Notes: a model not told the origin generated them from the letters alone. A stretch of 64,000 nucleotides of DNA from Oscillospiraceae bacterium (GCA_021769865.1 JAETSB010000013.1:18795-82794); one strand, 5' to 3'. Shown: positions 32,953 through 41,484, counted from the first letter of the stretch. Program-made: numbers and translations.

Positions 32953-34101
32953 TCACCTTCCGAAGAGCTCCGCCGCCCTCGCCATGTTCTCCCGGATGGG
33001 CACGGCGAAGGGGCAGCGCGTTTCACAGGCCCCGCACCGGACGCACTCCCCCGCCCCGTGGGGCAGGGCGGCGTAGTGCTCCCGGACGGTCTCGGGGACG
33101 CTCCCCTGGGCCAGGGAGAGGTTCAAAAACTTCGTCACGTCCGCCACGGAGATGCCCTGGGGGCAGGGGGCGCAGTGGCCGCAGTACATGCAGTGGCCCT
33201 TCCAGCTGATCTTGGGCAGATCCGCCAGGGCGGCGGCGTAGTCCCGCTCCTCCGACCGGGCCTCCTCAAAGGCCAGGCTCTGCCTCAAGTCCTCCAGGCT
33301 CCGGGCCCCGGACATCACGCAGGCAACGCCGGGCCGGTCCAGGGCGTACTGGAGGCACTGGAAGGCCGTCAGGGCCTTCCCCGCCGGGGAGAGGGAATCG
33401 CTGAGCAGGTCCCCGCCGCCGAAGGCCTTCATCACCGTGATGCCCACCCCTAGACGCTGACAGGTCTCGTAGAGGGCCTGGCGCTCCGGGTCCATGTTCA
33501 GCAGGGGGGCGGCGTAGTTCTTGGGGGCCCAGAGCTCCTCCACGTCCTCGGAGGCGGGCTGGAGGTCATAGCAGGGGTTCACGCTGAACATCAGCACGTC
33601 GATGAGCCCGCTCTCCGCCGCCGCCAGGGACACCTGGGGGTTGTGGCTGGAGAGGCCCACGCAGCCGATGGTCCCCGCCGCCTTCAGCGCCAGGGCGTAC
33701 TCCATGACGGGGCCGTTTTTGACCGTTTCCCACTCCGCCAGGGAGTCCACATAGTGGACCATGCCGATCTCCACATGGTCCGTCCCCAGCCGCCGGAGCT
33801 GGTCCTCGAAGCCCTCCCGGACCTCGGCCATGTCCCGGGTCCGCTTGTACTGGCCGTCTTTCCAGATGGTGCAGAGATGGGCCTGGAGGACGAATTTCTC
33901 CCGCCGGCCCCGGAGGGCCCGGCCCAGGTTCGAACGGAAATCCGGATTGGGCGTGTACAGGTCGATGCAGTTGGCCCCCGCCGCCTCCATCACGTCCAGC
34001 CACTCTTGTACCTGTTCCGGCGTCTTTTCCAGGAAGCCCTCGCAGCCCACGCCGATCTCGCCCACCTGGATGCCGGTCCGGCCCAATGTGCGGTATCGCA
34101 T
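32953..34101 (-). CDS. aldo/keto reductase-like protein with two [4Fe-4S] motifs
   Basis: A 382-residue protein: an AKR barrel (1-290) followed by a ferredoxin-like end with CMYCGHCAPCP and CVRCGACETRCPF. The catalytic Asp (IDLYTPNP) and His (IGMVHYVDS) positions can be found, but by eye the Tyr is replaced (Asn or Pro) and the barrel Lys is Gln (FVLQAHL), so NADPH-dependent carbonyl reduction by the normal route is doubtful. The ATG at 34101 lies 8 nt after AAGGAGGT. First gene of the DUF3842-kinase operon. A redox or electron-transfer role is plausible. Confidence 0.85.
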   Translation of the reverse strand: MRYRTLGRTGIQVGEIGVGCEGFLEKTPEQVQEWLDVMEAAGANCIDLYTPNPDFRSNLGRALRGRREKFVLQAHLCTIWKDGQYKRTRDMAEVREGFEDQLRRLGTDHVEIGMVHYVDSLAEWETVKNGPVMEYALALKAAGTIGCVGLSSHNPQVSLAAAESGLIDVLMFSVNPCYDLQPASEDVEELWAPKNYAAPLLNMDPERQALYETCQRLGVGITVMKAFGGGDLLSDSLSPAGKALTAFQCLQYALDRPGVACVMSGARSLEDLRQSLAFEEARSEERDYAAALADLPKISWKGHCMYCGHCAPCPQGISVADVTKFLNLSLAQGSVPETVREHYAALPHGAGECVRCGACETRCPFAVPIRENMARAAELFGR

Positions 34102-34144
34102 ATGACATACCTCCTTGTTTTCGGAAACACGTTGTTCGCCCTCC

Positions 34145-34175
34145 AGCATACCACGTGGAGTCCACTCCATGTCAA
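34145..34175 (-). promoter_or_regulatory. promoter of the reductase-like operon with 19-bp spacer
   Basis: On minus a perfect TTGACA (34175-34170) and TATGCT (34150-34145) are 19 bp apart. The spacer contains GTGGAGTCCAC (34155-34165) and CCACGTGG palindromes. Long spacers with a central dyad are the hallmark of MerR-family promoters. Confidence 0.55.
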
Positions 34176-34218
34176 GGGCCTTTTTGCATTTTCCGCCCTG
34201 TCCTTTCCCGTTCCGGGA

Positions 34219-34247
34219 ACATATCCCGCCGCCGCCGCGCATAGGAT
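34219..34247 (+). promoter_or_regulatory. sigma-E-like sporulation promoter of spoIIID
   Basis: ACATATC (34219-34225) and CATAGGAT (34240-34247) are spaced by 14 bp. This matches the mother-cell sigma-E pattern (ATATT about 14 bp before CATACAnT), and sigma-E is what drives spoIIID in Bacillus and Clostridium. Confidence 0.65.
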
Positions 34248-34290
34248 GGACCAACAAGAGGCAGGGAGTGAGGATGTTTTGAAGGGAAAT

Positions 34291-34527
34291 ATGGAGGAGC
34301 GGGCGGAGCGCCTGGCTCTTTACATCATAGAGAACCGGTCCACGGTCCGGGCCGCCGCCCAGAGGTTCGGCATCAGCAAATCGACGGTACATAAGGATAT
34401 CTCCGAGCGGCTGCCCCTGTTCAACCGCCCGCTGTACCTGCAGGTCAAGGAAGTGCTGGACGTGAACAAGGCCCAGCGGCACATCCGGGGCGGCATCGCC
34501 ACCCGCAAAAAATACCGCGGCGGCTAG
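34291..34527 (+). CDS. spoIIID: sporulation regulator SpoIIID
   Basis: A small DNA-binding protein of the mother cell during sporulation. The 78-residue product has the family's helix-turn-helix (TVRAAAQRFGISKSTVHKDI) and the C-terminal basic DNA-contact tail (AQRHIRGGIATRKKYRGG). The ATG at 34291 has GAAGGG 5 nt upstream; a TTG 12 nt earlier is also possible. Its presence implies a spore former or a descendant of one. A sigma-E-like promoter lies 44 bp upstream. Confidence 0.93.
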   Translation: MEERAERLALYIIENRSTVRAAAQRFGISKSTVHKDISERLPLFNRPLYLQVKEVLDVNKAQRHIRGGIATRKKYRGG

Positions 34528-34552
34528 GCCGCGGAAGGAGGGACCCTGAATC

Positions 34553-34882
34553 ATGGCAAATCGTCAACACGGCCGGGGGCGGACCCCGGCGGCTGGCCGG
34601 CCGGCCCGGACCGTGCCCGTCACCCGGTCCCCGGGCCGGGAGGCCGCCCCGCCGGGCACGCCCATCTACACGGAGCCGGAGGTCCGCCGCTGGCCCCACC
34701 CGCTGGAGGACCCGGCCCCCGCGCCGGAGCCGGCCATGCACTACATCCGCTGCGCGCTCTCCTACCAAAACCAGCTTCTGGCGGACATCAAGACCCTGCT
34801 GGAGCAGCTGGCGGCGGCCGCCCCGGCGGCGGAAAAAGCCCCGGAGCCGGAAAAGAATGGAGAGAATTTGTCCAAGTTGTAA
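34553..34882 (+). CDS. small proline/alanine-rich protein of unknown function
   Basis: A 109-residue protein with a disordered R/P/A/G-rich N-terminus (1-60) and a helical segment (HYIRCALSYQNQLLADIKTL) before an acidic tail. AAGGAGG precedes the ATG and it lies 25 bp after spoIIID, so it may be cotranscribed and sporulation-related. I recognise no family. Confidence 0.6.
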   Translation: MANRQHGRGRTPAAGRPARTVPVTRSPGREAAPPGTPIYTEPEVRRWPHPLEDPAPAPEPAMHYIRCALSYQNQLLADIKTLLEQLAAAAPAAEKAPEPEKNGENLSKL

Positions 34883-34943
34883 ACTTTCTGAAAATATTTT
34901 AAATCCCTTGTAAGAAATGACAGAAACGGCAAATTTTTGACCG

Positions 34944-34972
34944 AAAAAATAGCGGCGATGCCGCTATTTTTT
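34944..34972 (+). terminator. terminator after the spoIIID unit
   Basis: AAAAAATAGCGGC-GAT-GCCGCTATTTTTT, a near-perfect intrinsic terminator usable on both strands. Confidence 0.88.
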
Positions 34973-34975
34973 CTC

Positions 34976-35004
34976 TTGTCTTTTTCCGGGGCCGGACTTA
35001 TAAT
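34976..35004 (+). promoter_or_regulatory. promoter of the LCP gene
   Basis: TTGTCT (34976-34981) and TATAAT (34999-35004) are exactly 17 bp apart, directly after the preceding terminator. A leader of about 90 nt follows. Confidence 0.85.
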
Positions 35005-35102
35005 GAAGCAGACGCTCCGTCGGCCCCGTTTTCGGACGGGCCCTTTTTCACGAGTCGATTTTCTACAGATACGCGCCGGAAAACGGCGCACGGGAGGTTC
35101 CC

Positions 35103-36086
35103 ATGGCTTCGAGACTTCGCCGCAAGCAGCGCAGCCCCTGGGTGGTCACGCTGCTGCTCCTTTTCATCCTCATCGGCCTGTGCTGCGCCGTGGTCCGGGT
35201 CTACTTCCGGGCCCCGGACCAGAAGACCGACGACTCCGTTATGATCCAGCGGGTGAACAACCCCGTGATTTCCGAGGACCTCTCCGATGAGGAGGCGGAG
35301 GCCCTCCGCTCCCACTACGAGCGCAAGCCTGAGTTCTGGACCATCCTGGTCTCCGGCGCGGATGACGGCAACGGCGGCACGGACACGAACATCCTGGTGG
35401 CCCTGGACGTGGCCAACGGCCATGTCTTCGGCGCCAGCATCGCCCGGGATACCAAGGCGCTGATCAACGGGAAAAACCACAAAATCAACTTTGCCTACAA
35501 CGCCGGGGGCATGGAGACGCTGGCGGACACGGTCTCCGACCAGCTGGGCATCCCGGTGGACTACACAGTACTGGTGGACCTGAAGGCCTTTCAGGCCCTG
35601 GTGGACGCCATCGGCGGCGTGGATTTCTACATTCCCATTGATATGAATTATGAGGACCCCTACCAGAATCTCTCGATCCACTTTTCCAAGGGCATGCGGC
35701 ACCTGAGCGGGGCTGAGGCTCTAAAGGTGGTCCGCTGCCGGGAGGGCTACGCCTCCCAGGACATTGGGCGGATGCACACCCAGCAGGACTTCCTCAAGGC
35801 CGTGGCCCAGAAGCTGATGACCCCCGAGAGCCTTCTCCACCTGGACGACTACTGCAAAATCTTCGTGGACTACGTAAAAACGGACCTGACGGTAGGCAAC
35901 CTGGCCTGGATGGGCGCTCAGGTGGCCGCCATGGGAACGGAGAACATCGAGTTCGCCACCCTGCCCGGGGATTGGAAATCCCCCTATATCTACCTGAACC
36001 AGGAGGAGGTCCTGGCTATGGTGAACGAGCATTTGAACCCCTACACCGAGGACCGCACCATGGAAGACCTGAACATCTTGACGTAA
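35103..36086 (+). CDS. LCP (LytR-CpsA-Psr) family cell-wall ligase
   Basis: A membrane-anchored protein of 327 residues that by family attaches teichoic acids or other glycopolymers to peptidoglycan from undecaprenyl carriers. A basic N-terminus is followed by one helix (WVVTLLLLFILIGLCCAVVRV), then the extracellular LCP domain with the key ASIARDTKALI, AYNAGGMETL, VDAIGGVDFYIP, and GMRHLSGAEALKVVRCREG to DIGRMHTQQDFLKA. The usual SIPRD is SIARD here. AGGTTCCC precedes the ATG. The SLH gene follows at 19 bp. Confidence 0.93.
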   Translation: MASRLRRKQRSPWVVTLLLLFILIGLCCAVVRVYFRAPDQKTDDSVMIQRVNNPVISEDLSDEEAEALRSHYERKPEFWTILVSGADDGNGGTDTNILVALDVANGHVFGASIARDTKALINGKNHKINFAYNAGGMETLADTVSDQLGIPVDYTVLVDLKAFQALVDAIGGVDFYIPIDMNYEDPYQNLSIHFSKGMRHLSGAEALKVVRCREGYASQDIGRMHTQQDFLKAVAQKLMTPESLLHLDDYCKIFVDYVKTDLTVGNLAWMGAQVAAMGTENIEFATLPGDWKSPYIYLNQEEVLAMVNEHLNPYTEDRTMEDLNILT

Positions 36087-36105
36087 CCGCCCCGAAAGGA
36101 ACCCT

Positions 36106-37554
36106 ATGAAAAAACAAATCCCCGCCCTGCTGCTGGCGTTCTGCCTGCTGCTGACCCTCCCCGCCCAGGCCGCCCAGGAGACGGGCTTTGCCCGCAGCCG
36201 GACCTACGCCGGGGAGTTCTCGGACCTGACCCCGGACTCCCCCTTCTACGACAATGTGTCCGCCCTCTACGAGTACGGCCTCGCCAACGGGAAGGACGAC
36301 GGCACCTTCGGCCTGGGAGACCCGGTAACCCTGGGACAGGCCGTCATCTTCGCCGGGCGGGTCCGGGGCCTCTACCGGACCGGCGACGCGGAGGCCGCCC
36401 TGGCCTACCGCCGGGAGACCACCCCGGCGGCCCTGGCCTACCTGCGCTACCTCCAGGCGGAGGGTGTGCTGGAGGCGGACTTCGTGGACGAGTACACAGA
36501 GCTTTACGAGCCCGCCGCCCGGGCCCAGGTGGCCCACATCCTGGCAAACGTCCTGCCGGAGGAGGCCCTGCCCCCCGTCCATGACGAGCTGGTCACCGTG
36601 GGCTACTCCTCCCGCCGCTTCATCTCCGATGTGGACGAGTACACCCCCTATTATCAGGATATCCTGGACCTCTACCGGAAGGGCGTCTCCACGGGCAGCG
36701 ACCCGGCCGGTTCCTTCCTCCCGGGCGAGCCCATCACCCGGGGGGCCCTGGCCGCCATGCTCACCCGCATACTGGACCCCGCCCTGCGGGTCCGGCCCCA
36801 GTGGGACCTCTCCCACCTTTACAGCGCCGCAGGGACCTCCCTGGCGGACCTGGTGGAGCCGGGGGAGTATGTCGTCTCCCCCTCCACCCGGGAGGAGCTG
36901 GAAAGCGCCCTGCGCTACATGCTGGCCCAGGGCAGCGATCAGCTGATGTTCCACCTCCCCGGCCTCTCCGAGGCGGAGTCCCGGCAGCTCATGGACCTGT
37001 CCCTGACCGTGATGAAGGACCACTGCGAGCAGGGCTACAACCAGGTCCACTGCACCTGGGGTGCGGGACTGGTGACCTTGAGCTTTTCCGCCGCCGGGGC
37101 GGGACGGCGGACCCAGGAGTACCGCGCCGCCGCCATGGAGGCCGCCGTCGCCGTCCATGACCGGCTCTGGGAGGAGGGGACCCTCCGTCCGGATATGACG
37201 GAGCTGGAAAAGGCCCGGGTCTACTACGGCTGGATCTGTGACAACTGCGTCTACGACTACCAGGCCAAGGACGACTCCCTCAGCCATATCCCCTACAGCC
37301 TGTTCGCAAGGGGCACCGCCGTCTGCGACGGCTACACCGGGGCCTACAATCTCTTCTTAAAGCTGGAGGGCATCCAGTGCTCCACCTTCATCCAGGGGGA
37401 TCACATCTGGACCACCGCCACCCTGGACGGAACGGAATACCACATCGACACCACCTGGGGAGACAGCGGCAGCGAGATCAGCTACGACTACTTCGCCATG
37501 ACCCCTCAGCAGTCCATGAAGATCCACGCCGAGAGGGGCGTATCCGCTGCCTGA
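36106..37554 (+). CDS. exported SLH-domain protein with transglutaminase-like domain
   Basis: A 482-residue secreted protein. A signal peptide (MKKQIPALLLAFCLLLTLPAQAA) is followed by SLH repeats (FSDLTPDSPFYDNVSALYEYGLANG at 38-62 region and FISDVDEYTPYYQDILDLY near 170), then a middle part and a transglutaminase-like domain with Cys in RGTAVCDGYTGAYNLF, His in GDHIWTTATLDG and Asp in YHIDTTWGD, in the papain-fold order. SLH domains hold it to wall polymers, consistent with the LCP gene before it. It may cleave or link wall proteins or peptides. Confidence 0.9.
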   Translation: MKKQIPALLLAFCLLLTLPAQAAQETGFARSRTYAGEFSDLTPDSPFYDNVSALYEYGLANGKDDGTFGLGDPVTLGQAVIFAGRVRGLYRTGDAEAALAYRRETTPAALAYLRYLQAEGVLEADFVDEYTELYEPAARAQVAHILANVLPEEALPPVHDELVTVGYSSRRFISDVDEYTPYYQDILDLYRKGVSTGSDPAGSFLPGEPITRGALAAMLTRILDPALRVRPQWDLSHLYSAAGTSLADLVEPGEYVVSPSTREELESALRYMLAQGSDQLMFHLPGLSEAESRQLMDLSLTVMKDHCEQGYNQVHCTWGAGLVTLSFSAAGAGRRTQEYRAAAMEAAVAVHDRLWEEGTLRPDMTELEKARVYYGWICDNCVYDYQAKDDSLSHIPYSLFARGTAVCDGYTGAYNLFLKLEGIQCSTFIQGDHIWTTATLDGTEYHIDTTWGDSGSEISYDYFAMTPQQSMKIHAERGVSAA

Positions 37555-37560
37555 ACACAC

Positions 37561-37590
37561 GGCGGCGCGGGGACAAGTCCCCGCGCCGCC
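37561..37590. terminator. convergent terminator
   Basis: A perfect 14-bp stem GGCGGCGCGGGGAC/GTCCCCGCGCCGCC with an AA loop, between the SLH gene and the convergent permease gene. The T-tail is weak (GTTCCATTTT). Confidence 0.65.
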
Positions 37591-37610
37591 GTTCCATTTT
37601 CAGGCCCGTC

Positions 37611-39740
37611 TCACCGCCGGATGCCCAGGGCCCGGCACACCTGGGCCAGGGTCAGGCGGTATACGCCGACCATCAGCGCCGACACCGCCGCGATGACCGC
37701 CAAGGCGGTCAGGAGGCCCGCCGCCTCGCTGGAGGTGATGCCCGCAGGACTTCCGTTGAAGTACATGATCATGACGTAAAAGGCGTAGATCAAGCCCGTG
37801 CCCACCAGGGCCGGGACCAGGAACACCCGCTTCACCTGCCCCCGGACGGAGCGGCGGAGGTAGGCGTTGGAGGCCCCCAGGTGCCGCAGGTCGTCGTAGA
37901 CCTTGGCATTCGTCAGGGCGATGGTCATGCACCGGGTGTAGGCGATGACGAAGACGGCGGAGAAGCACACCACCGCGATGAAAACGAACAAAATCAGAAA
38001 CACCGCCAGAGTCTTTACAAAATCCATTTTGTCCAAAATGCGGAACTCCGGCATATACTGCCAGTCCAGCCGGAAGGCGGAGCTGTCCCGCTGGCCGTAG
38101 TCGATGACGGTGAAGCCCGCCGACCCGCAGTTCTCCCGGTCCAGGAAGTAGAACCCGTCCTTCGCGATGTCCCGGTCCCGGACCACCGGGTCCCAGCCGT
38201 CGAACTGGGCCACGTCCAGGGTGGAGCGGTCCACAATCTCGTTGAACAGGGCCTTGGCAAACTCGTAGGTTCCGGCGCAGTTTTCCACGTTGAAGCAGAC
38301 CTGGGTCTCCCGCCACTCGTCCGGGAGGCCCGCGCCTAAGCGCGCGAAGTCCCCGTCGTTCATGACGTAGCGCTCAAAGAGGCTGTCATAGCGCAGGGGC
38401 TCCAGGGGCGTTACGGCAAGCCGCTCCTTGGTCAGATAGTTGGTCAGAAGCGTGGCGTCGGGGCGGAAGCCCAGAGCGGTCCCCTCTGCGTCCAGTACGC
38501 CCCGGATCTCACCGGGGGCCAGGTCCACGCGCTCCCCCGTCAGCGCCTCATAGCCGGAGGCGGAGAGGAACAGATTGGAGTTTAAAACCTCCAAATACTC
38601 CGTGCGCCAGGTGGTGCCCACGGGGCCCTCCTCCTCAATGTGGTCGTTGCCGTCCACCGCCAGGCGGAGCATGGGCACGGCGGCAAAGTCCGTAATGGTG
38701 ACGCCATACTCCTCCGCCAGCGCCCGGACCTCCGCCTCCAGGGGGATGTCCTGGTCCGCCCGGAAATGATAGGCGTAGTCCACGGGCCGCCGGTCATAGC
38801 CCATCATGGACCCGGTGCCCAGCATGGGGGCGTAGAAGCTGCCGAAATACGCCCCCGCGATGAGCAGGGTCATCACCAGCATGTTCCGCACCGTCTGACG
38901 GCCCTGGAAGCGCATCTGGCTGGTGGCGATGAGGTCACGGTACAGCTTCTTTTTCCCGTTCCAGCCGTTGACCACCGTGTGGAGCAGGATCATGTAGAGG
39001 CCGATCAAGGCGGGGACGTAAAAGACGGCGGTGAGGCCCTCGGGGGGATACCAGTGGAGGACCAGTATGAAGAAGGAGGAGGACATGTAGCCCAGAAAGC
39101 CCCCCAGCGCCAGCAGGACGATGCCAACGGGCCCGTACCACCGGGGCACGTCCCGGATGGGCTCGGACTTGTGGGACTCCTGAACGATGTCGATAATATT
39201 GGTCCGCTTCACGGAGCGGCGGCCCAGGAAGAAGATCATGACCATGACAAAGGCGGAGAAGGCCAGGGACAACACATAGGCGCTGGGGTCGAAGGTCAGG
39301 CGCATCTCCTCGCTGTCCACCACGGCCAGCCGGAAGAACTGCCACAGCACCCAGGCCAGCGGTCCGCCCAGGGCCGCCCCGGCGGCGCAGGAGCCCAGGG
39401 AGAGGACCCCCAGCTCCCGGCCCAGCTCTCCCCAGACCTGGGCCCGGGAGGCCCCCAGAGCCAGGAGCACGCCGGTCTCCCGGGACTTCTGCCGGAGGAA
39501 GAGGCCGGCGGCGTAGGTGGTGAACACGGCGCAGCCGATAACCGCCAGGGCGAAAATCATCATGACCTGCTTGCGGCTGTCGCCCCCCTCCGGTAGGACG
39601 TTCAGGACCGTAGGCGCCCGCATCATGCAGACGTAGGCCGTGATGAGCAGCACGGAGAAGAAGCAGCAGCCCGCCAGAAGGGCGTATTGCTTTTTGTTCT
39701 TGCGGCGCATCAGGGCGCAGACCTCGGAAAAATGCCGCAT
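37611..39740 (-). CDS. FtsX-type ABC permease (BceB-like)
   Basis: A 709-residue membrane protein with ten predicted helices in the peptide-detoxification/export layout: four at the N-terminus, then pairs, a large extracellular domain (about 310-545) and a final three-helix FtsX domain. The ATPase gene overlaps (GTGA); ATG 39740 is preferred because GGGAG lies just upstream, while a GTG at 39746 is inside the ATPase stop. Together they probably export or detoxify a membrane peptide. The large loop is expected to bind the ligand. Confidence 0.88.
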   Translation of the reverse strand: MRHFSEVCALMRRKNKKQYALLAGCCFFSVLLITAYVCMMRAPTVLNVLPEGGDSRKQVMMIFALAVIGCAVFTTYAAGLFLRQKSRETGVLLALGASRAQVWGELGRELGVLSLGSCAAGAALGGPLAWVLWQFFRLAVVDSEEMRLTFDPSAYVLSLAFSAFVMVMIFFLGRRSVKRTNIIDIVQESHKSEPIRDVPRWYGPVGIVLLALGGFLGYMSSSFFILVLHWYPPEGLTAVFYVPALIGLYMILLHTVVNGWNGKKKLYRDLIATSQMRFQGRQTVRNMLVMTLLIAGAYFGSFYAPMLGTGSMMGYDRRPVDYAYHFRADQDIPLEAEVRALAEEYGVTITDFAAVPMLRLAVDGNDHIEEEGPVGTTWRTEYLEVLNSNLFLSASGYEALTGERVDLAPGEIRGVLDAEGTALGFRPDATLLTNYLTKERLAVTPLEPLRYDSLFERYVMNDGDFARLGAGLPDEWRETQVCFNVENCAGTYEFAKALFNEIVDRSTLDVAQFDGWDPVVRDRDIAKDGFYFLDRENCGSAGFTVIDYGQRDSSAFRLDWQYMPEFRILDKMDFVKTLAVFLILFVFIAVVCFSAVFVIAYTRCMTIALTNAKVYDDLRHLGASNAYLRRSVRGQVKRVFLVPALVGTGLIYAFYVMIMYFNGSPAGITSSEAAGLLTALAVIAAVSALMVGVYRLTLAQVCRALGIRR

Positions 39741-39742
39741 GG

Positions 39743-40486
39743 TCACTCCCTCCCCATTTCCCGAACCGCGTCCAGCAGCAGGTCCTGAAATTTCTCCCGC
39801 TCCGTGGCTCCCTTCTCCAGCGTCCTCCAGACCACGCCGTCCCGGAGGATCACCACCCGGTCGCAGAAGGACGCGGCATAGGAGTCGTGGGTCACCATGA
39901 AAATCGTGGCCTCCAGGGCGCTTTTCGCCTGCTCGAAGGACCGGATCACCGCCCGGCTGGACTTGCTGTCCAGGTTGCCCGTGGGCTCGTCGGCCAGGAT
40001 CAGCAGGGGGTGGTTGATGAGGGCCCGGGCCACGGCGGTGCGCTGCTTCTCGCCGCCGGAGATCTCCGCCGGGTATTTGTCCCGGATGCCGGCGATGCCG
40101 AAGACCTCGCAGAGCTGGTCCGCCCGGGCCTCCGTCATGTCGGAGACCAGTCCGCCGATGATGGCGGGCAGGAGGATGTTCTGCCGGACCGTCAGGCCGT
40201 CCAGCAGCAGAAAGTCCTGGAACACAAAGCCCAGCTGCTTATTTCGAACCTCCGCCAGGGCGTCCTCGTCCAGGCGGGCCAGCTCGGTCTTGCCCAGGCA
40301 CAGCCGTCCGGAGTCGGCGGGGATGTAGCAGGAGATGCAGTTTAAGAGGGTGGTCTTGCCGGAGCCGGAGGGGCCCATGACGGCGACGAACTCGCCCGTT
40401 TCCACCTGGAGGGAGACTCCCTTCAGCACCTCATAGGAGGTCTTTCCCACCTGATAGGACTTGCGCAGGTTTTCCACAGTCAGCAT
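39743..40486 (-). CDS. ABC ATPase (LolD/BceA-like)
   Basis: A 247-residue ATPase with Walker A MGPSGSGKTT (37-46), Q-loop FVFQDF, signature ISGGEKQR, Walker B LILADEP, D-loop NLDS and His in MVTHD. Sequence type is that of the MacB/LolD/BceA class that pairs with FtsX permeases. Starts 17 nt after the TraX stop and overlaps the permease start. Likely cotranscribed with traX. Confidence 0.94.
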   Translation of the reverse strand: MLTVENLRKSYQVGKTSYEVLKGVSLQVETGEFVAVMGPSGSGKTTLLNCISCYIPADSGRLCLGKTELARLDEDALAEVRNKQLGFVFQDFLLLDGLTVRQNILLPAIIGGLVSDMTEARADQLCEVFGIAGIRDKYPAEISGGEKQRTAVARALINHPLLILADEPTGNLDSKSSRAVIRSFEQAKSALEATIFMVTHDSYAASFCDRVVILRDGVVWRTLEKGATEREKFQDLLLDAVREMGRE

Positions 40487-40502
40487 GATGATCGTTCCTT
40501 TC

Positions 40503-41273
40503 TTACAGCATGAATCGCAGGGCGGCGATGACCGCCAGATGGGCGGGGTAGAAGGCGTAGAAGAACCACTTGGGGATTTTCAAACTGGAATGGGTGGGAA
40601 TAAAGATCAGCGGCGCCGCCAGCAGGGCGAAGATGGGCCAATCGATCCACAGCCCGCCCAGTGAGAGGCACAGGGGGTCCTCCGGATAGCCGCCCCAGAG
40701 ACTGGGAAGGTACATCAGCCCGTAGAGAAGCGCCCCCACTTTTGGATGGTTCCGGCAGAGGAAAAAAATCAGCATCAGCTCAATGCCGGTCCCGGAGTAG
40801 TCGAAGTTCCACCAGCTCACCACGAAGAAGGCCCCCAGGAAGAGCCACCACTTGCGCTCCTTGAAGCCAGCCATGGCCAGCAGGGACAGGAACAGCGTAA
40901 AGAAGATGTTCCAGTTCATCCAGTTCCGGTCCGCCATCCAGTCGTGGGGGTGGAAGGCCAGGACGTAGAAGGGCTGAGAGACAACGGCGAACATCGCCAG
41001 GCGGCCTAAGTATCGCTTCACGTCCCGGGTGTACAGCAGTCCCACCGTCATGCAGTAGCAGAAGAGCGGGAAGGCCAGCCGCCCGATCCAGCGGAAGGGC
41101 CCGATTTCCGGGAAGAAGGCCCCGCCCACGTGGTCGATGAGCATGGAGACAATGGCGATGAGCTTGAGGAGGTCCGTGTCCAGGTTGGTTTGCAGCCTGG
41201 GCCCCTTCTCTGGGACCTCCGTGGGGGTAGTCAGGGCGTGCCGGGCCCGGATGAGCAGGGTGTTGGTCTTCAT
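40503..41273 (-). CDS. TraX-family membrane protein
   Basis: A 256-residue integral membrane protein with about eight helices, an acyltransferase-3-like relative. TraX acetylates pilin in F plasmids; chromosomal copies in Clostridia have no known substrate. Family marks are LLKLIAIVSMLIDHVGGAFFP (with the His of the acyltransferase motif), RWIGRLAFPLFCYC and WNIFFTLFLSL. The ATG at 41273 follows GGAGGAATTCCCC. It heads the ABC operon, so it may modify the peptide or wall component handled by that transporter. Confidence 0.88.
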   Translation of the reverse strand: MKTNTLLIRARHALTTPTEVPEKGPRLQTNLDTDLLKLIAIVSMLIDHVGGAFFPEIGPFRWIGRLAFPLFCYCMTVGLLYTRDVKRYLGRLAMFAVVSQPFYVLAFHPHDWMADRNWMNWNIFFTLFLSLLAMAGFKERKWWLFLGAFFVVSWWNFDYSGTGIELMLIFFLCRNHPKVGALLYGLMYLPSLWGGYPEDPLCLSLGGLWIDWPIFALLAAPLIFIPTHSSLKIPKWFFYAFYPAHLAVIAALRFML

Positions 41274-41314
41274 GGGGAATTCCTCCTTGTGTTTCTCTGG
41301 GTTCAGTATCGCGC

Positions 41315-41345
41315 AAAAAAACGGCCCCCGCAAACGGGGCCGCTC
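41315..41345 (-). terminator. terminator or attenuator upstream of traX
   Basis: On minus CGGCCCC-GTTTGCG-GGGGCCG is followed by seven T's, an intrinsic terminator directed at traX. It lies between the LytTR direct repeat and the traX start codon, so transcripts from that region could be attenuated before traX. A second promoter after it is possible (TTGCGG and GATACT, spacing 17, overlapping the stem). Confidence 0.6.
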
Positions 41346-41392
41346 TTTTTAGCGGGTCTGATGGAAAGTTTGGCGGCGAGGAGGGAACCGAT

Positions 41393-41424
41393 GTCATAAT
41401 TGGCGGCTTTGCCGTCATATTTGG
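41393..41424. promoter_or_regulatory. LytTR direct-repeat operator
   Basis: GTCATAATTGG (41393-41403) and GTCATATTTGG (41414-41424) are 11-bp direct repeats with a single mismatch, start to start 21 bp. This equals two helical turns and the spacing of AgrA/ComE-type sites, and lies 1 bp before the -35 of the regulator gene. Confidence 0.75.
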
Positions 41425-41425
41425 T

Positions 41426-41454
41426 TTGGCGAATAGCCGCCAGTGTGGTACAAT
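41426..41454 (+). promoter_or_regulatory. promoter of the LytTR two-component genes
   Basis: TTGGCG (41426-41431) and TACAAT (41449-41454), spacing 17 bp, directly after the LytTR repeat. The weak -35 fits an activator-dependent promoter. Confidence 0.75.
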
Positions 41455-41484
41455 AGCCGTAGCAAACTGCAAGGAGATGAGACC

